Shown here piece after piece: positions 43,221-52,621 of a DNA stretch of 64,000 bases. The position numbers were made by a program, and so were the translations under genes. The notes below the pieces were generated by a model, which was not told the origin of the DNA, did not search any database, and saw only the letters and a program-made list of their open reading frames with translations. The DNA comes from a bacterium (GTDB lineage: Bacteria; Myxococcota_A; UBA9160; UBA4427), in contig JANSYR010000001.1 in the NCBI GenBank assembly GCA_024742285.1, positions 558,001-622,000 on the forward strand, given 5' to 3'. Position 1 is the stretch's first letter, and every line of letters starts with the position of its first letter.

Positions 43221-45638
43221 ATGACCGCGTCGTCGGCACACACGCGCGTCCAGAGATCATTCGAGTGGTATGGCGCTCTCGTCGTCCGCAGGCGGTGGAG
43301 CACACTCGTGCTCTCCATTTCGAGCGCGATCGCGCTCTCTTCCGGCCTGGGCAACCTGACGGCGGACTTTGACGACGACGGCTTCCTGCGAGCGGGTGAC
43401 GACACCCTAGCCGTCTACGACGCGTTCCGCGCTCGCTACGGCCGCGACGACCGGATTCTTGTCGGAATCGAAGCGCCAGACATCTTCGACCTTCAGGCGC
43501 TAGTACGACTGCGCGATCTCCACGAAGCGATCGAGCAGGACGTTCCGCACGTCGCTGAGGTGATGAGCCTCGTCAATGCGCGGGACACACGAGGTGACGG
43601 AGACGAGCTCATCGTTGATGAGCTTCTCGACCCATGGCCGAACGACGCCCTGGAGCTGGCGATCGTCGAACGTAGAGCGATGCTGAATCCACTCTACCTC
43701 AATACGTACTTCTCCCATGACGGTCGCTTCGCAGCCATTGTTGTCGAGCTCGATACGTACACGTCCCTCGACAACTTCGATTCCGACGACGTCGAGCACT
43801 GGTTTCCAGACGACTCGGCGGCGAACAAGACCGAGGCCGAGTACCTCAGCGCAACGGAGACGCGCCAGACGATCCGCGGCCTACGCAAGCTCATCAAGAA
43901 GCATCAGTCGCCGGAATTTCGACTTGATCTGGTCGGAGGCGCGGTCCTTTCGCAATACATGCAGGAGATCTCGACGGAGGATGTACGCCTTCGAACGATG
44001 CTATCTGTGCTGCTGATCGCCGTTGTCCTCCTAGCGCTATTTCGGCGCATCAGCGGGGCTCTTCTTCCCCTGCTGGTGGTGTCTCTTTCCACGATTTCGA
44101 CATTCGGGGCCATGGGATGGATCGGAGTTCCCTTCACGATAGTCACGCAGATCCTCCCTTCGTTCCTGATCGTGGTCGGAATCTGCGACGCGGTACACGT
44201 ACTCGCGCTTGTCTACCAGCGGCTCTCAGCCGGCGACTCCCGCGACACGGCGGTCTCATCCGCCCTCGGGCGTGCCGGGCTGCCCATCGTCCTCACGAGC
44301 TTGACGACGGCCGCAGGCCTGTTTTCGTTCGTTGCCGCAGACATCACTCCGGTCGCCGAGTTCGGCGTGGCCGCGCCCGTTGGCGTTCTGCTGGCTCTCT
44401 TCTACAGCGTGACTCTTCTCCCGGCTTTGCTTGTGATCTCACCCTGGACGCGGGCATCGCATGGTCAACGCGTCTCTACCCCGAATGGAGTCTCCGGAAT
44501 CCTCCTCCACGCCGGAAACATTGCCACTACGCATCCACGAGGGACGATCGCGGTTGTCGCGCTGCTTGTGGTAGCCGCCGTCCCCGGTGTTTCGGCGCTC
44601 CGTCTGAGCAATGACAACCTCGCATGGCTCTTCGAAGACGATCCGATGCGAATGAGCATCGAGCGAATCGATCGTGCGTTCGAAGGTACGGAACGACTGG
44701 AGATTCTCGTCAATACGAGAAGGGAGAATGGGCTGCACGAGCCCGATCACCTGCGACGGATCGACAGTGTCGTCGAGCACGTGATGGGAACGACTGTCGA
44801 GCGCGTCGAGATCGGGAGCGGACTATCAATCGTCGATATCGTGGAGGAGATCAATCAAGCCCTCCACGAGAACCAGATCGAGTCTCGCACGCTGCCGAAC
44901 GACCGTCGATTGATCGCACAGGAGCTCCTGCTCTTTGAGAACAGCGGCACTGACGACCTCGAAGACGTCACTGACAGCCGGTTCCAGGAGGCTCGCCTCA
45001 CGTTTCAGGCGCGCATCGTAGACAGCATGTATTACGTGCCGTTCATCCACTCGCTGGAGTCGGCTCTGCCAAAGATCCTCGGCCCGGACATCGCCGTCGA
45101 AATCACTGGAAAGATGGCGCTTCGCAGCCGCGCGTTTGCTGTTCTGCTCGGGAGCCTGCTTCGGTCCTATGGATTGGCTCTCTTGATCATCTCCCCGCTC
45201 ATGATCCTAATGGTCGGAAGCGTTCGCCGCGGCGTCATCAGCATGATCCCCAATCTACTGCCGGTGTATTTCGTGCTCGCGCTGATGGGGTGGCTCGACA
45301 TCCCGCTGAACATTTCGACCATGCTCGTCGGCAGCATCGTGATTGGGTTAGCGGTGGATGACACGATTCATTTCGTACACGGCTTCGACCGCCATCTCGC
45401 CGAGTGCGGCCATCCTGCGACCGCAGTTCGGCGCACGCTCGAGACCACCGGACGAGCGATGCTCGTAACGACGATTGTTCTCTGCGTCGGATTCTTCGTG
45501 CTCCTGTTCGGCAGCTTCAAGGGGACGATCCACCTCGGGATCCTGGCTGGAAGCGCGAGCCTTGTCGCGTTTCTCGCTGACGTGATCGTCGCGCCCGCGC
45601 TCATGATGCTTGCGCATCCGACGCGACAGGAAGCCTAG
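43221..45638 (+). CDS. RND/MMPL-family transporter
   Basis: 805 residues with two sets of about six membrane segments. The first starts with STLVLSISSAIALSSGLG and a large periplasmic loop, then LLIAVVLLALFRRISGALLP, FLIVVGICDAVHVLALVYQR and the amphipathic turn RLSAGDSRDTAVSSALGRAG. The second half repeats the layout: IVIGLAVDDTIHFVHGFDRH and RRTLETTGRAMLVTTIVLCV. The paired GxxxDxxHxxx motifs are the proton-relay helices. Members of this group move lipids, hopanoids or sterol-like molecules to the outer membrane. First gene of a three-gene operon. Confidence 0.86.
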   Translation: MTASSAHTRVQRSFEWYGALVVRRRWSTLVLSISSAIALSSGLGNLTADFDDDGFLRAGDDTLAVYDAFRARYGRDDRILVGIEAPDIFDLQALVRLRDLHEAIEQDVPHVAEVMSLVNARDTRGDGDELIVDELLDPWPNDALELAIVERRAMLNPLYLNTYFSHDGRFAAIVVELDTYTSLDNFDSDDVEHWFPDDSAANKTEAEYLSATETRQTIRGLRKLIKKHQSPEFRLDLVGGAVLSQYMQEISTEDVRLRTMLSVLLIAVVLLALFRRISGALLPLLVVSLSTISTFGAMGWIGVPFTIVTQILPSFLIVVGICDAVHVLALVYQRLSAGDSRDTAVSSALGRAGLPIVLTSLTTAAGLFSFVAADITPVAEFGVAAPVGVLLALFYSVTLLPALLVISPWTRASHGQRVSTPNGVSGILLHAGNIATTHPRGTIAVVALLVVAAVPGVSALRLSNDNLAWLFEDDPMRMSIERIDRAFEGTERLEILVNTRRENGLHEPDHLRRIDSVVEHVMGTTVERVEIGSGLSIVDIVEEINQALHENQIESRTLPNDRRLIAQELLLFENSGTDDLEDVTDSRFQEARLTFQARIVDSMYYVPFIHSLESALPKILGPDIAVEITGKMALRSRAFAVLLGSLLRSYGLALLIISPLMILMVGSVRRGVISMIPNLLPVYFVLALMGWLDIPLNISTMLVGSIVIGLAVDDTIHFVHGFDRHLAECGHPATAVRRTLETTGRAMLVTTIVLCVGFFVLLFGSFKGTIHLGILAGSASLVAFLADVIVAPALMMLAHPTRQEA

Positions 45639-45752
45639 GAACGAGACGCACCGCGCGAGTCGGCCACCGCCGGCGGCGTGGGATGGGATGTCCGCTGACA
45701 TCGCCTCGGAAGTTTGATCTTTTGGTAGAAGCCGCTTGAGGAGTGTGTGCGT

Positions 45753-46655
45753 ATGTCCAGCGCCTCTTGGATATCGAAGCAAAGCGTGATCAGGTCAAGC
45801 AATTCCCAAGCCCGATCGGGCCGAACACATCGATCTCGATCGTCGCTTCTTCCGATGGTCTGGATGCTGTTCGCGAGCTTCATTTTGTGGCCGACAGCGA
45901 CCGTTGCTGAGGGGTCAGTCGACGACTCCGATGCCCGGCGGATCATGGAACGTGTCGACGCGCGCGATGATGGAGATCGATCGATCCTCGACCTCGAGAT
46001 GATATTGATCGACAGCCGTGATTCGCGCCGAGTGCGCAGGCTCCGCTCGTACGGCCGCGATGAGGGCCGGGACGAGTACTCAATCATGTTCTTCGTAAGT
46101 CCCGCGGACGTCGCCAGCACCGGATTCCTTACGTATGACTATGCCGATCCGGAACGTGACGACGACCAGTGGCTCTACCTCCCGGCGCTCGACCGAATCA
46201 AGCGCCTCGCGGCTTCGGATAAGAGCGGCAGCTTCATGGGCTCTGACTTCAGCTATTCGGACATGTCGCGGCGCCCGCTCGATCACAATGCCTATCGACT
46301 CATGCAGGAGACGGAGCTGCGTGGTCATCGTGTCTGGCAGATCGAAGCGGTCCCAACGACTGATCGGGAGCGTGACGAGACCGGCTACGAGCGGTCCATA
46401 CTCTTCGTTCGTCAGGACAACCATGTCGTGGTGCGAAGCGTGCATTGGCTCGCAAAGGGAAGTCGAGCGAAGTACTTCGACGTGAAGTCGCTCGAGCTGA
46501 TCGATGGCATCTGGGTTCCCACGGAAATGAGCATGACCACCCGCGAGGGCCGAGCAACGATTCACCGTACGATCCTTCTCGTTCGAGAGGCACGATTCGA
46601 CCAGGACCTCGACGACGATCTCTTCTCATTGCGACGACTCGAGAAGGGTCTCTGA
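45753..46655 (+). CDS. Outer membrane lipoprotein-sorting (LolA-like) protein
   Basis: About 300 residues from the ATG at 45753, with GAGGAG nine bases upstream. Signal peptide with core LLPMVWMLFASFILWP ending near TVAEG. The body is the LolA-like fold of this group: RIMERVDARDDGDRSILDLE, MFFVSPADVASTGFLTYDYA, DDQWLYLPALDRIKRLAASD, GSFMGSDFSYSDM. It would carry a hydrophobic ligand across the periplasm between transporter and barrel. 114 bases after the RND gene. Confidence 0.85.
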   Translation: MSSASWISKQSVIRSSNSQARSGRTHRSRSSLLPMVWMLFASFILWPTATVAEGSVDDSDARRIMERVDARDDGDRSILDLEMILIDSRDSRRVRRLRSYGRDEGRDEYSIMFFVSPADVASTGFLTYDYADPERDDDQWLYLPALDRIKRLAASDKSGSFMGSDFSYSDMSRRPLDHNAYRLMQETELRGHRVWQIEAVPTTDRERDETGYERSILFVRQDNHVVVRSVHWLAKGSRAKYFDVKSLELIDGIWVPTEMSMTTREGRATIHRTILLVREARFDQDLDDDLFSLRRLEKGL

Positions 46656-46671
46656 GCCGAGCATCACGGTG

Positions 46672-48036
46672 ATGCTGGGTCGGAAGTTCGGGCGCGCACT
46701 CTCAGCGGCCATGGTGGCCCTCTCCGGGTCCGTGGCGATCGCTACGGAGCGAGAGGACTTCAACGAAGACTTCGAGGACTTCGATTGGGACGAGCCCGTC
46801 CCCATCAGCGAAGCCGGTGATCCCGAGACTGTCGGTCGCGCTTGGGGTCTGTCGGGGAGCGTCGAGATCTCGGGGTCGATCAACCCGATCCGCCACGAGT
46901 CGGCCGCAGGCAACGACTACACGGGCCTTCAGCGGTTGCGAAGCCGGCTCAATCTGGCGTTGGAGCTTGATCTTCCAGCCGATTGGGATCTTCGCGTCGA
47001 GGGCTGGGGGTTCTGGGATGCTGCCTATCTCGCCAATGGGCGCAGCAACTACACCGAGCAGGTGAGAAATCGCTACGAGCTCGACGCGGACGTGGGGGAA
47101 GCCTGGATTCGAGGTGAGATCGCTTCCGACGTCGAGCTGAAGCTTGGACGCCAAATCGTAATCTGGGGTCGATCTGACACGCTCCGCGTACTCGATGTTC
47201 TCAACCCAATCGACAGTCGTGAACCAGCGCGAGCCGATCTCGAAGACCTGCGGCTGCCCGTCGCGATGGCACGCGTGGATGTTTTCGCTTCCAGCTGGCG
47301 CCTCCAGGCGCTCTGGATACCGGAGATTCGATTCGATCGTAGCCCCGTCGCGGGTAGCGACTTCTTTCCCAGCTCCACTGGACTTGGTGAGGAGCGGCCG
47401 GACTCGGTGGCGGAGAGCGAGGTCGCGGCGAGCCTGGTCGGGACCTTCAGCGGTTGGGACCTTTCCCTGAATGGCGCGTGGTTCTGGAACGATCGACCTC
47501 GACTCCGACGAGACCAATCTCCGACGACCCTCGTTCACGATCGCCTCTGGCTTGTCGGCGGCAGCGGAAACCTGGTGCGTGGAGGGTGGCTCTTCAAGAT
47601 GGAGGTGGCCCTCCTGGGGGGCCTTGAGTTCTTCAACGACAGGAGAGAGCGATTACGATTCGATGGGCTCGCTGGTGTCGAATATTTCGGATTGGAGAAC
47701 ACGACGCTCTCGCTCGACTTCGCCAATCGGCACATCTTTCGACACAGATCGGCCATCCGAGAGGCACCCGATTTCGCTCGGCAGGATTCCCAGGAAGTCG
47801 CGCTGCGGATTTCGCGAAGTTTCTTCGACGATCGACTTCACTGCTCGATCCTCGGTTTGCTGTTCGGGATCGACGCTCGGGATGGATCGATCATTCGAGT
47901 CGATCTCGACTACGACCTTCTCGACGGACTGGTTGTTGGAGCGGGCGTGCTGCTGTTTCAAGAGGGAGATCTGCCGCCGCTCGACCGCTGGGAGAAGAAC
48001 GACCGCATCTTGTTTCGTGGGAAGTGGAGCTTCTAG
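46672..48036 (+). CDS. DUF1302-type outer membrane barrel
   Basis: About 454 residues. Signal peptide MLGRKFGRALSAAMVALSGS to VAIATERE. Diagnostic lines: WDLRVEGWGFWDAAYLANGR, VGEAWIRGEIASDVELKLGR, QIVIWGRSDTLRVLDVLNPI and DSREPARADLEDLRLPVAMA. The second half alternates strand and turn and ends in an aromatic residue (GKWSF), as barrels do. Trios of RND transporter, LolA-like protein and DUF1302 barrel are common, so this is probably the exit pore of a lipid-export line. 16 bases after the LolA-like gene. Confidence 0.82.
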   Translation: MLGRKFGRALSAAMVALSGSVAIATEREDFNEDFEDFDWDEPVPISEAGDPETVGRAWGLSGSVEISGSINPIRHESAAGNDYTGLQRLRSRLNLALELDLPADWDLRVEGWGFWDAAYLANGRSNYTEQVRNRYELDADVGEAWIRGEIASDVELKLGRQIVIWGRSDTLRVLDVLNPIDSREPARADLEDLRLPVAMARVDVFASSWRLQALWIPEIRFDRSPVAGSDFFPSSTGLGEERPDSVAESEVAASLVGTFSGWDLSLNGAWFWNDRPRLRRDQSPTTLVHDRLWLVGGSGNLVRGGWLFKMEVALLGGLEFFNDRRERLRFDGLAGVEYFGLENTTLSLDFANRHIFRHRSAIREAPDFARQDSQEVALRISRSFFDDRLHCSILGLLFGIDARDGSIIRVDLDYDLLDGLVVGAGVLLFQEGDLPPLDRWEKNDRILFRGKWSF

Positions 48037-48497
48037 GTCGACCCGGCGAAGCACGAATATTCGTGCGAACCGCTTGATCGCGTCGAGTTTGGTCGACGAG
48101 TCTCGTTTTCTGGAGTCCGACGACGTGCTCATTGTGGCCCACGCGCGCGACGCGTTCTACGCGTAGGGTCTTGTGTGCGGTCATGGGAAATGCGGTCTGC
48201 ACATCGAGGTGGGCTGATCGAGGTATCCGCGAGCCCCGGCAAGAAATCGAGACATTCGGAGCGAGGCTTGTGGCGATGCTCCTTCAACGATGTTGGCACG
48301 CCTCCGTCCGTGCACGTGAACCCACTGCGAATCAATCCGACTATGGTTGCTTCTAGAATGGGTCGGTGCCCACCTCAAGAGCGGGCAAGGGCATTCGGCG
48401 ACGTGCGAGAACGGGAGGAGTGTTATGCCACGCACGACTAGGTTGGCTTTGGGACAGAGTTGTTGACGTTTTCGGTCGACCATGTCATTCTGCTCGG
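48037..48497. other. 461-base gap ahead of the TetR gene
   Basis: No gene seen. A short stem (ACGCGTTCTACGCGT, near 48150) may end the barrel operon. Close to the TetR start, TTGACGTTTTCGG and CCATGTCATTCTGC could be its promoter; TGTCATT recurs in the promoters at 49394 and 52377. Confidence 0.35.
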
Positions 48498-49142
48498 ATG
48501 GTCAGGGCATCACCCGATTCCGATACGCGCTCCCGACAGCGAGACCTGAGGCGAAATTCCCTTCTCGACGCCGCGGAGGGCGTGTTCGGTGCGAACGGCT
48601 TCAAGAAGGCGACGATCGGTGACATTGCAGAGGCCGCCGGCGCGTCCCGACCGCTGGTCTATCGGTACTTCTCCGACAAAGAGAAGCTCTTCGAAGCCGT
48701 CGTGGATCGCATCCTGCACGAGTGGAATGAGGTGCTCACTGCCGAGGCTTCGCGGACGACACCCGGGACCGCGCACACCCTTCGACTGGTGCTTACCGCG
48801 TCCCTCGACTTTGCGCGCGAGCGACACGTCCTCCGAGGTCTCTTGGCGCGCGACTCCCGGCGCGCCCTTGCCGACTACAGCGACGTGATCGAACAGGGGA
48901 GCGAGATGCTTCGGACGCTGCTCGCGAACGTCCTCCGTGCCGGGGTCCAACGCGGCGACGTTCGCGGCGACCTGAACGTCGAGGACGTTGCACACGTCGT
49001 GAGCGAGGTCTTCCTGGCCTATGCCGACCACATCGTTTCGGGCGACGACGCAGGGTTGGGCGAGCGACGCGTCGAGGCGATCCTCGAGACGCTGCTGCAC
49101 GGCCTAATCGTCACGCCTATCCAGAGCCACTCGGGCGCCTGA
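48498..49142 (+). CDS. TetR/AcrR-family regulator
   Basis: 214 residues from the ATG at 48498. The N-terminal helix-turn-helix is textbook: RNSLLDAAEGVFGANGFKKA, TIGDIAEAAGASRPLVYRYF, SDKEKLFEAVVDRIL. The C-terminal ligand domain (about 70-200) has LLARDSRRALADYSDVIEQG and NVEDVAHVVSEVFLAYADHI. It probably represses the SDR or the P450/LLM genes that follow, and its ligand is likely their substrate. 382 bases separate it from the SDR gene. Confidence 0.88.
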   Translation: MVRASPDSDTRSRQRDLRRNSLLDAAEGVFGANGFKKATIGDIAEAAGASRPLVYRYFSDKEKLFEAVVDRILHEWNEVLTAEASRTTPGTAHTLRLVLTASLDFARERHVLRGLLARDSRRALADYSDVIEQGSEMLRTLLANVLRAGVQRGDVRGDLNVEDVAHVVSEVFLAYADHIVSGDDAGLGERRVEAILETLLHGLIVTPIQSHSGA

Positions 49143-49524
49143 TCGACGCCGGCCCCGCACGCCCCCTCGGCTCTCCGAGATCGGGGCGCGCCTCGTCGAG
49201 GGCTCCGGCCCGGAGCGCGCAGATTCCCGTACACGGACACTGCGGCGCCCACCCAATCCTTCTGACATCGGCCGAGGGACGGTCGGCACCGGCAGCGCAG
49301 TCGTCCCACGATTCGACAGAGATGCCCTTCGCCTGCAGGTTGACATTCTTTGACAATTTCGTAACGTTATTGATCAAACAGGATCTGGTCCCGTTTTTGT
49401 CATTACGAAATTTGATCGCGAGTAATCAGAACGAATGGGTGTGGGGTGGGGTGGCGGAATGCCTTGCTCCAAAGGGCTGCGCATGCCAGCTGTCGCCGGG
49501 CCGGTCGAGAAGGAGTCCAATCCA
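49143..49524. other. 382-base intergenic region before the SDR gene
   Basis: No gene seen; a GC-rich left half and an AT-rich right half holding the regulatory motifs listed separately at 49340-49417. AAGGAG close to 49525 is the ribosome site of the SDR gene. Confidence 0.45.
49340..49417. promoter_or_regulatory. AT-rich control region with motifs shared with the P450/LLM promoter
   Basis: TTGACATT (49340-49347), a near inverted pair TTTGACAAT/ATTGATCAAA (49349-49379), ATTTCGTAACG, and TTTTGTCATTACGAAATTTG (49395-49414). TTTTGTCATT, TTGACATT and ATTTCGTAA all recur at 52377-52451. A common regulator, perhaps the TetR next door, could bind both. Confidence 0.45.
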
Positions 49525-50301
49525 ATGCTCAAGGACAAGACGATCGTCATCGCTGGTGTGGGGCAGGGCTTGGGAAGCCAGATCGCACGGCTTGCGTTGC
49601 GTGAGGGCGCGAACGTCGTGCTCGCCGCTCGCAATCGGGTGAACCTCGAGTTGATAGCGGCCGAGCTATCTCCTGAGGGAGAGCGCGTCCTCACTGTCCC
49701 GACGGACATCACCGACCAGTCGCAGTGTCGGTCACTCGTGGAGGCGGCTGCGAAGCACTTCGGGCGCATCGATGGGGTCGTGCAGGTCGCCGCGCTCGAC
49801 CGCGTCTTTGGCGGGCTTGCAGAGGTGACGCGAAACGATTGGATGGACGCCTATGAGCTCGCGGTCGTCGGATCCGCACAGATCGTCCTCGCCGCGGCAC
49901 CTTACATGAAGGACGCCGGCGGTGGCTCTGTCGTCTTGATCGGCTCCCAGTCGAGCTTCGTTCCGATGATTCCGCAGGTCGCGTACGCATCGGCGAAGGG
50001 TGCGCTGATGACCACGATGTATTTCATGGCGAAGGAACTCGCACCCGACAATATTCGGGCGAACACAGTCGTCGCGACTTACATGTGGGGCCCAGCGCTC
50101 GAGGGCTACGTCTCGGAGACGGCCGAGGCCAGGGGGATCGCGCCGGAGGACGTCATCGCCGAGATCTCGAGCACGATGCCCTTGGGTCGGATTCCGACCG
50201 ACGAGGACGTCGCCGAGGCCGTGATCTTCCTGGCCTCGGATCGCGCCTCGACGATCACCGGGCAGCACCTCATGGTCAATTCCGGGCTAGTAATGCGCTG
50301 A
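49525..50301 (+). CDS. Short-chain dehydrogenase/reductase
   Basis: 258 residues from the ATG at 49525 (GAAGGAG about 8 bases upstream). Cofactor segment IVIAGVGQGLGSQIARLALR replaces the usual TGxxxGxG with AGVGQGLG. The active site is VLIGSQSSFVP with YASAKGALM (YxxxK). The C-terminal SDRASTITGQHLMVNSGLVM is typical. Likely oxidises an alcohol of the cluster's substrate. Its 3' end overlaps the convergent epimerase gene by 26 bases. Confidence 0.85.
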   Translation: MLKDKTIVIAGVGQGLGSQIARLALREGANVVLAARNRVNLELIAAELSPEGERVLTVPTDITDQSQCRSLVEAAAKHFGRIDGVVQVAALDRVFGGLAEVTRNDWMDAYELAVVGSAQIVLAAAPYMKDAGGGSVVLIGSQSSFVPMIPQVAYASAKGALMTTMYFMAKELAPDNIRANTVVATYMWGPALEGYVSETAEARGIAPEDVIAEISSTMPLGRIPTDEDVAEAVIFLASDRASTITGQHLMVNSGLVMR

Positions 50302-51199
50302 CGCGATCGAGACAGATCTTCTCGAACGCGTCGCGGAACGAGATCTTGCAGGGCGCCGCAATCGAGTTCAGTAGCGTCGTGTCGAGTACGCCGCCGAGCG
50401 CGACGTTCGGCGTGGGAATCGCCGCAAACTTCGGTTCCACACCAAAGATCTCGCCCGCGCGCTTGGCCATCTCCTGCACCGTGACGACCTCGTCGGAGCC
50501 CCAATTGACGATCGTGGCGGGGACTGCCGCGGCGAACAGTAGGTCGCCGACTTGGCGGCACATGTCATCGATGTGGATCACCGAGTAGGGCTGTGGGTCG
50601 CTCGTCACGTAGACCGGCTGGCCCGCGGCGACCGAATCGACGACCGTCGTGACGACATCGAGGGACGTGCCGTAGGGACACGCAGGTCTCGCGATCGTCA
50701 CCGGAAAATCGAAGGCCTCGGCGCTGAAGCGCACCACGGCCTCGAGCGTCACTTTCGAGGCGGGACTCGACGCTGCCCAGGGCGCAGCAACCAGACCAAT
50801 GTCGTCGGTCTCGACGTATCGATGGTGCGGGTCCTCGTTCCGTGAATAGAGTGTCGCCGCGGACAGGACGAGCGCGGCCCGCGCGTTCTGGCAATGCTGC
50901 AGGACACGTCCCGCGGCGATCGCGTTGAGTTCGATTGCCTCGTGGAACTCGCCCGACCCCTTGCGCGTGTAGGCGTAGTGGAGGACGAGCGAGACGTCGT
51001 CGGGCAGAGCGCCGAGATCGCCCGAGGCCAGGTCGAGCGGAACCGTCCGCACGCCCGCCTCCTCGAGTTCCCGGCGGGCTGCTTCGTTCGTGAAGCGGGC
51101 AGTCCCCCAGACCTCATTGTCCTTCGCCAGGAAACGAGCGACGGGCAACGCGATCGCGCCCGTGACGCCGGTAATGAGGATCTTCTCGTTCTTAATCAT
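50276..51199 (-). CDS. NAD-dependent epimerase/dehydratase family protein
   Basis: 307 residues of the extended SDR type. ILITGVTGAIALPVARFLAK carries the TGxxGxxG variant (TGVTGAIA). SAATLYSRNEDPHHRYVETD stands at the usual Ser/Tyr region, but the classic YxxxK is not obvious; SSPASKVTLEAVV may provide the Lys. IARPACPYGTSLD and YSVIHIDDMCRQVGDLLFAA are typical of the fold. It may be a reductase rather than a sugar epimerase. Same strand as the LLM gene, about 97 bases downstream of it, so probably co-transcribed. Confidence 0.8.
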   Translation of the reverse strand: MIKNEKILITGVTGAIALPVARFLAKDNEVWGTARFTNEAARRELEEAGVRTVPLDLASGDLGALPDDVSLVLHYAYTRKGSGEFHEAIELNAIAAGRVLQHCQNARAALVLSAATLYSRNEDPHHRYVETDDIGLVAAPWAASSPASKVTLEAVVRFSAEAFDFPVTIARPACPYGTSLDVVTTVVDSVAAGQPVYVTSDPQPYSVIHIDDMCRQVGDLLFAAAVPATIVNWGSDEVVTVQEMAKRAGEIFGVEPKFAAIPTPNVALGGVLDTTLLNSIAAPCKISFRDAFEKICLDRVSALLARN

Positions 51200-51296
51200 T
51201 CAGGCCATCCTTCATCCAGGAACGCGCAGGCAACTCGACCCGCTCCTGGGTTCATGGGAGATCCGAAGACGCGGCGGGACGCACTCGACCGCCGTC

Positions 51297-52283
51297 TCAG
51301 AAGTCGTCGGGCAGCGCCTTCTTGAATTCCTCCAACGCCCGCAAGCGCGTTTCGATTCCGGCATAGAGATCCCGCTTCTCCGGCAGCCGCTGGCCCGTTT
51401 CGTCGGGTCCGAGGTCGGCCCACGGCGCGGTTACCCAGTACCGCGTCGCGCCGAGATCTTTCCACCATTTCGCGTACTCGACGCAGTCGTCGAGCTCAAC
51501 CGGCGGCTTCCGCGCGCCCGGCGGGACCTCGAATCGTGGATCAGCGAAGTAGATCATCCCCTCGAGATCGATGTCCTCCGGTCGGCGACCCGCCTGTCGC
51601 GCAGCATCGTGAATCACGCCGAGATCCTCATGAATCTGATCTTCGCTGAAGTACGGATAGGTCGGGAACCACCCGTCCGCGAGTCGCCCGGTCCGGCGCA
51701 GAACGGGCTTCGATTGCCCGCCGATCCAAAGGGGGATCGGCTGCTGGACCGGAAGCGGATTGATCCCGGCGGCGGTGATCGTGTGGTGCTTTCCCTTGTA
51801 GGTCACCACCTCGTTCGTCCAGAGCTGTCGCAAGACTTCCATCTGTTCTTCGATGATCTCGCCTCGCTTCGAGAAATTGATACCGAGTGCTTCGTACTCG
51901 ACGTCGTTCCAGCCGACCGCAATCACGAAGCGCACGCGACCACCCGTCAGGTTGTCGACCGTCGCCGCCTGCTTGGCGAGAAGCGCCGTCTGGCGTTGGG
52001 CGCTGATGAGGATCCCTGTGCATAGCTCGAGCGTTCGGGTCAGACCGGCGAGGTAGCCGAACATGACAAGAGGCTCGTTCCACTTGTGATGCCGTGTGTA
52101 GAGCGGCGGCTTACCGAAGTAGGGACGCCAGTCTGGCCGCGCATCCGTGTCGGCACCGAGCACATGGTCGCCGAGCGTGATGTAGGAGTAGCCAAGACTC
52201 TCCACACCCTTCAGATATTCGGCGATCGCGCCGTGGTCGGATCCGACAAGGTTCTCAGGAAGATTCGTTCCAAGCTCAACCAT
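51297..52283 (-). CDS. LLM-class (luciferase-like, F420- or FMN-dependent) oxidoreductase
   Basis: 328 residues. LGTNLPENLVG and SLGYSYITLGDHVLG open the TIM barrel. EPLVMFGYLAGLTRTLELCT, GILISAQRQTALLAKQAATV, RVRFVIAVGWNDVEYEALGI and WIGGQSKPVLRRTGRLADGW are standard LLM lines, in the TIGR03619-like group often using F420. Probably a reductase or monooxygenase of the catabolic pathway. Divergent from the P450 gene over a 338-base AT-rich region. Confidence 0.85.
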   Translation of the reverse strand: MVELGTNLPENLVGSDHGAIAEYLKGVESLGYSYITLGDHVLGADTDARPDWRPYFGKPPLYTRHHKWNEPLVMFGYLAGLTRTLELCTGILISAQRQTALLAKQAATVDNLTGGRVRFVIAVGWNDVEYEALGINFSKRGEIIEEQMEVLRQLWTNEVVTYKGKHHTITAAGINPLPVQQPIPLWIGGQSKPVLRRTGRLADGWFPTYPYFSEDQIHEDLGVIHDAARQAGRRPEDIDLEGMIYFADPRFEVPPGARKPPVELDDCVEYAKWWKDLGATRYWVTAPWADLGPDETGQRLPEKRDLYAGIETRLRALEEFKKALPDDF

Positions 52284-52376
52284 CCGATGTTCTCCGAATC
52301 ACTGTGGATCGGACTTGGCCGGCCTCAGTGCCGCATCTCCAAGCTCGAACCCCGATCTTGATACATTGAGTTCATA

Positions 52377-52451
52377 TTTTGTCATTCTATTTCGTAATTC
52401 TCCAGGGTTTTGGTGATTTTCGTTGACATTTTAGTCATTGATTGTAATAAC
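52377..52451. promoter_or_regulatory. Divergent promoter between the LLM and P450 genes
   Basis: TTTTGTCATTCTATTTCGTA at 52377-52396, then TTGACATTTTAGTCATTGAT at 52423-52442 (TGAC/GTCA inverted pair). Words TTTTGTCATT, ATTTCGTAA and TTGACATT are shared with 49340-49417. Strikingly AT-rich for this genome. Confidence 0.5.
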
Positions 52452-52621
52452 AACGACTCGGGCGTGGTCTCCGGGTGAGCTCCACGCTGGAACCTGCAAG
52501 CCCGGACGGCGCGACAGGAGAAGCGGCAAATCCGTGCTCCGCCGGCCTGGAACGAGGGACACACGGCGTCGCTTCGTTTCCAGGTCACGTCGGCCGTCTT
52601 CCATACGGAGTGATCACTGCC

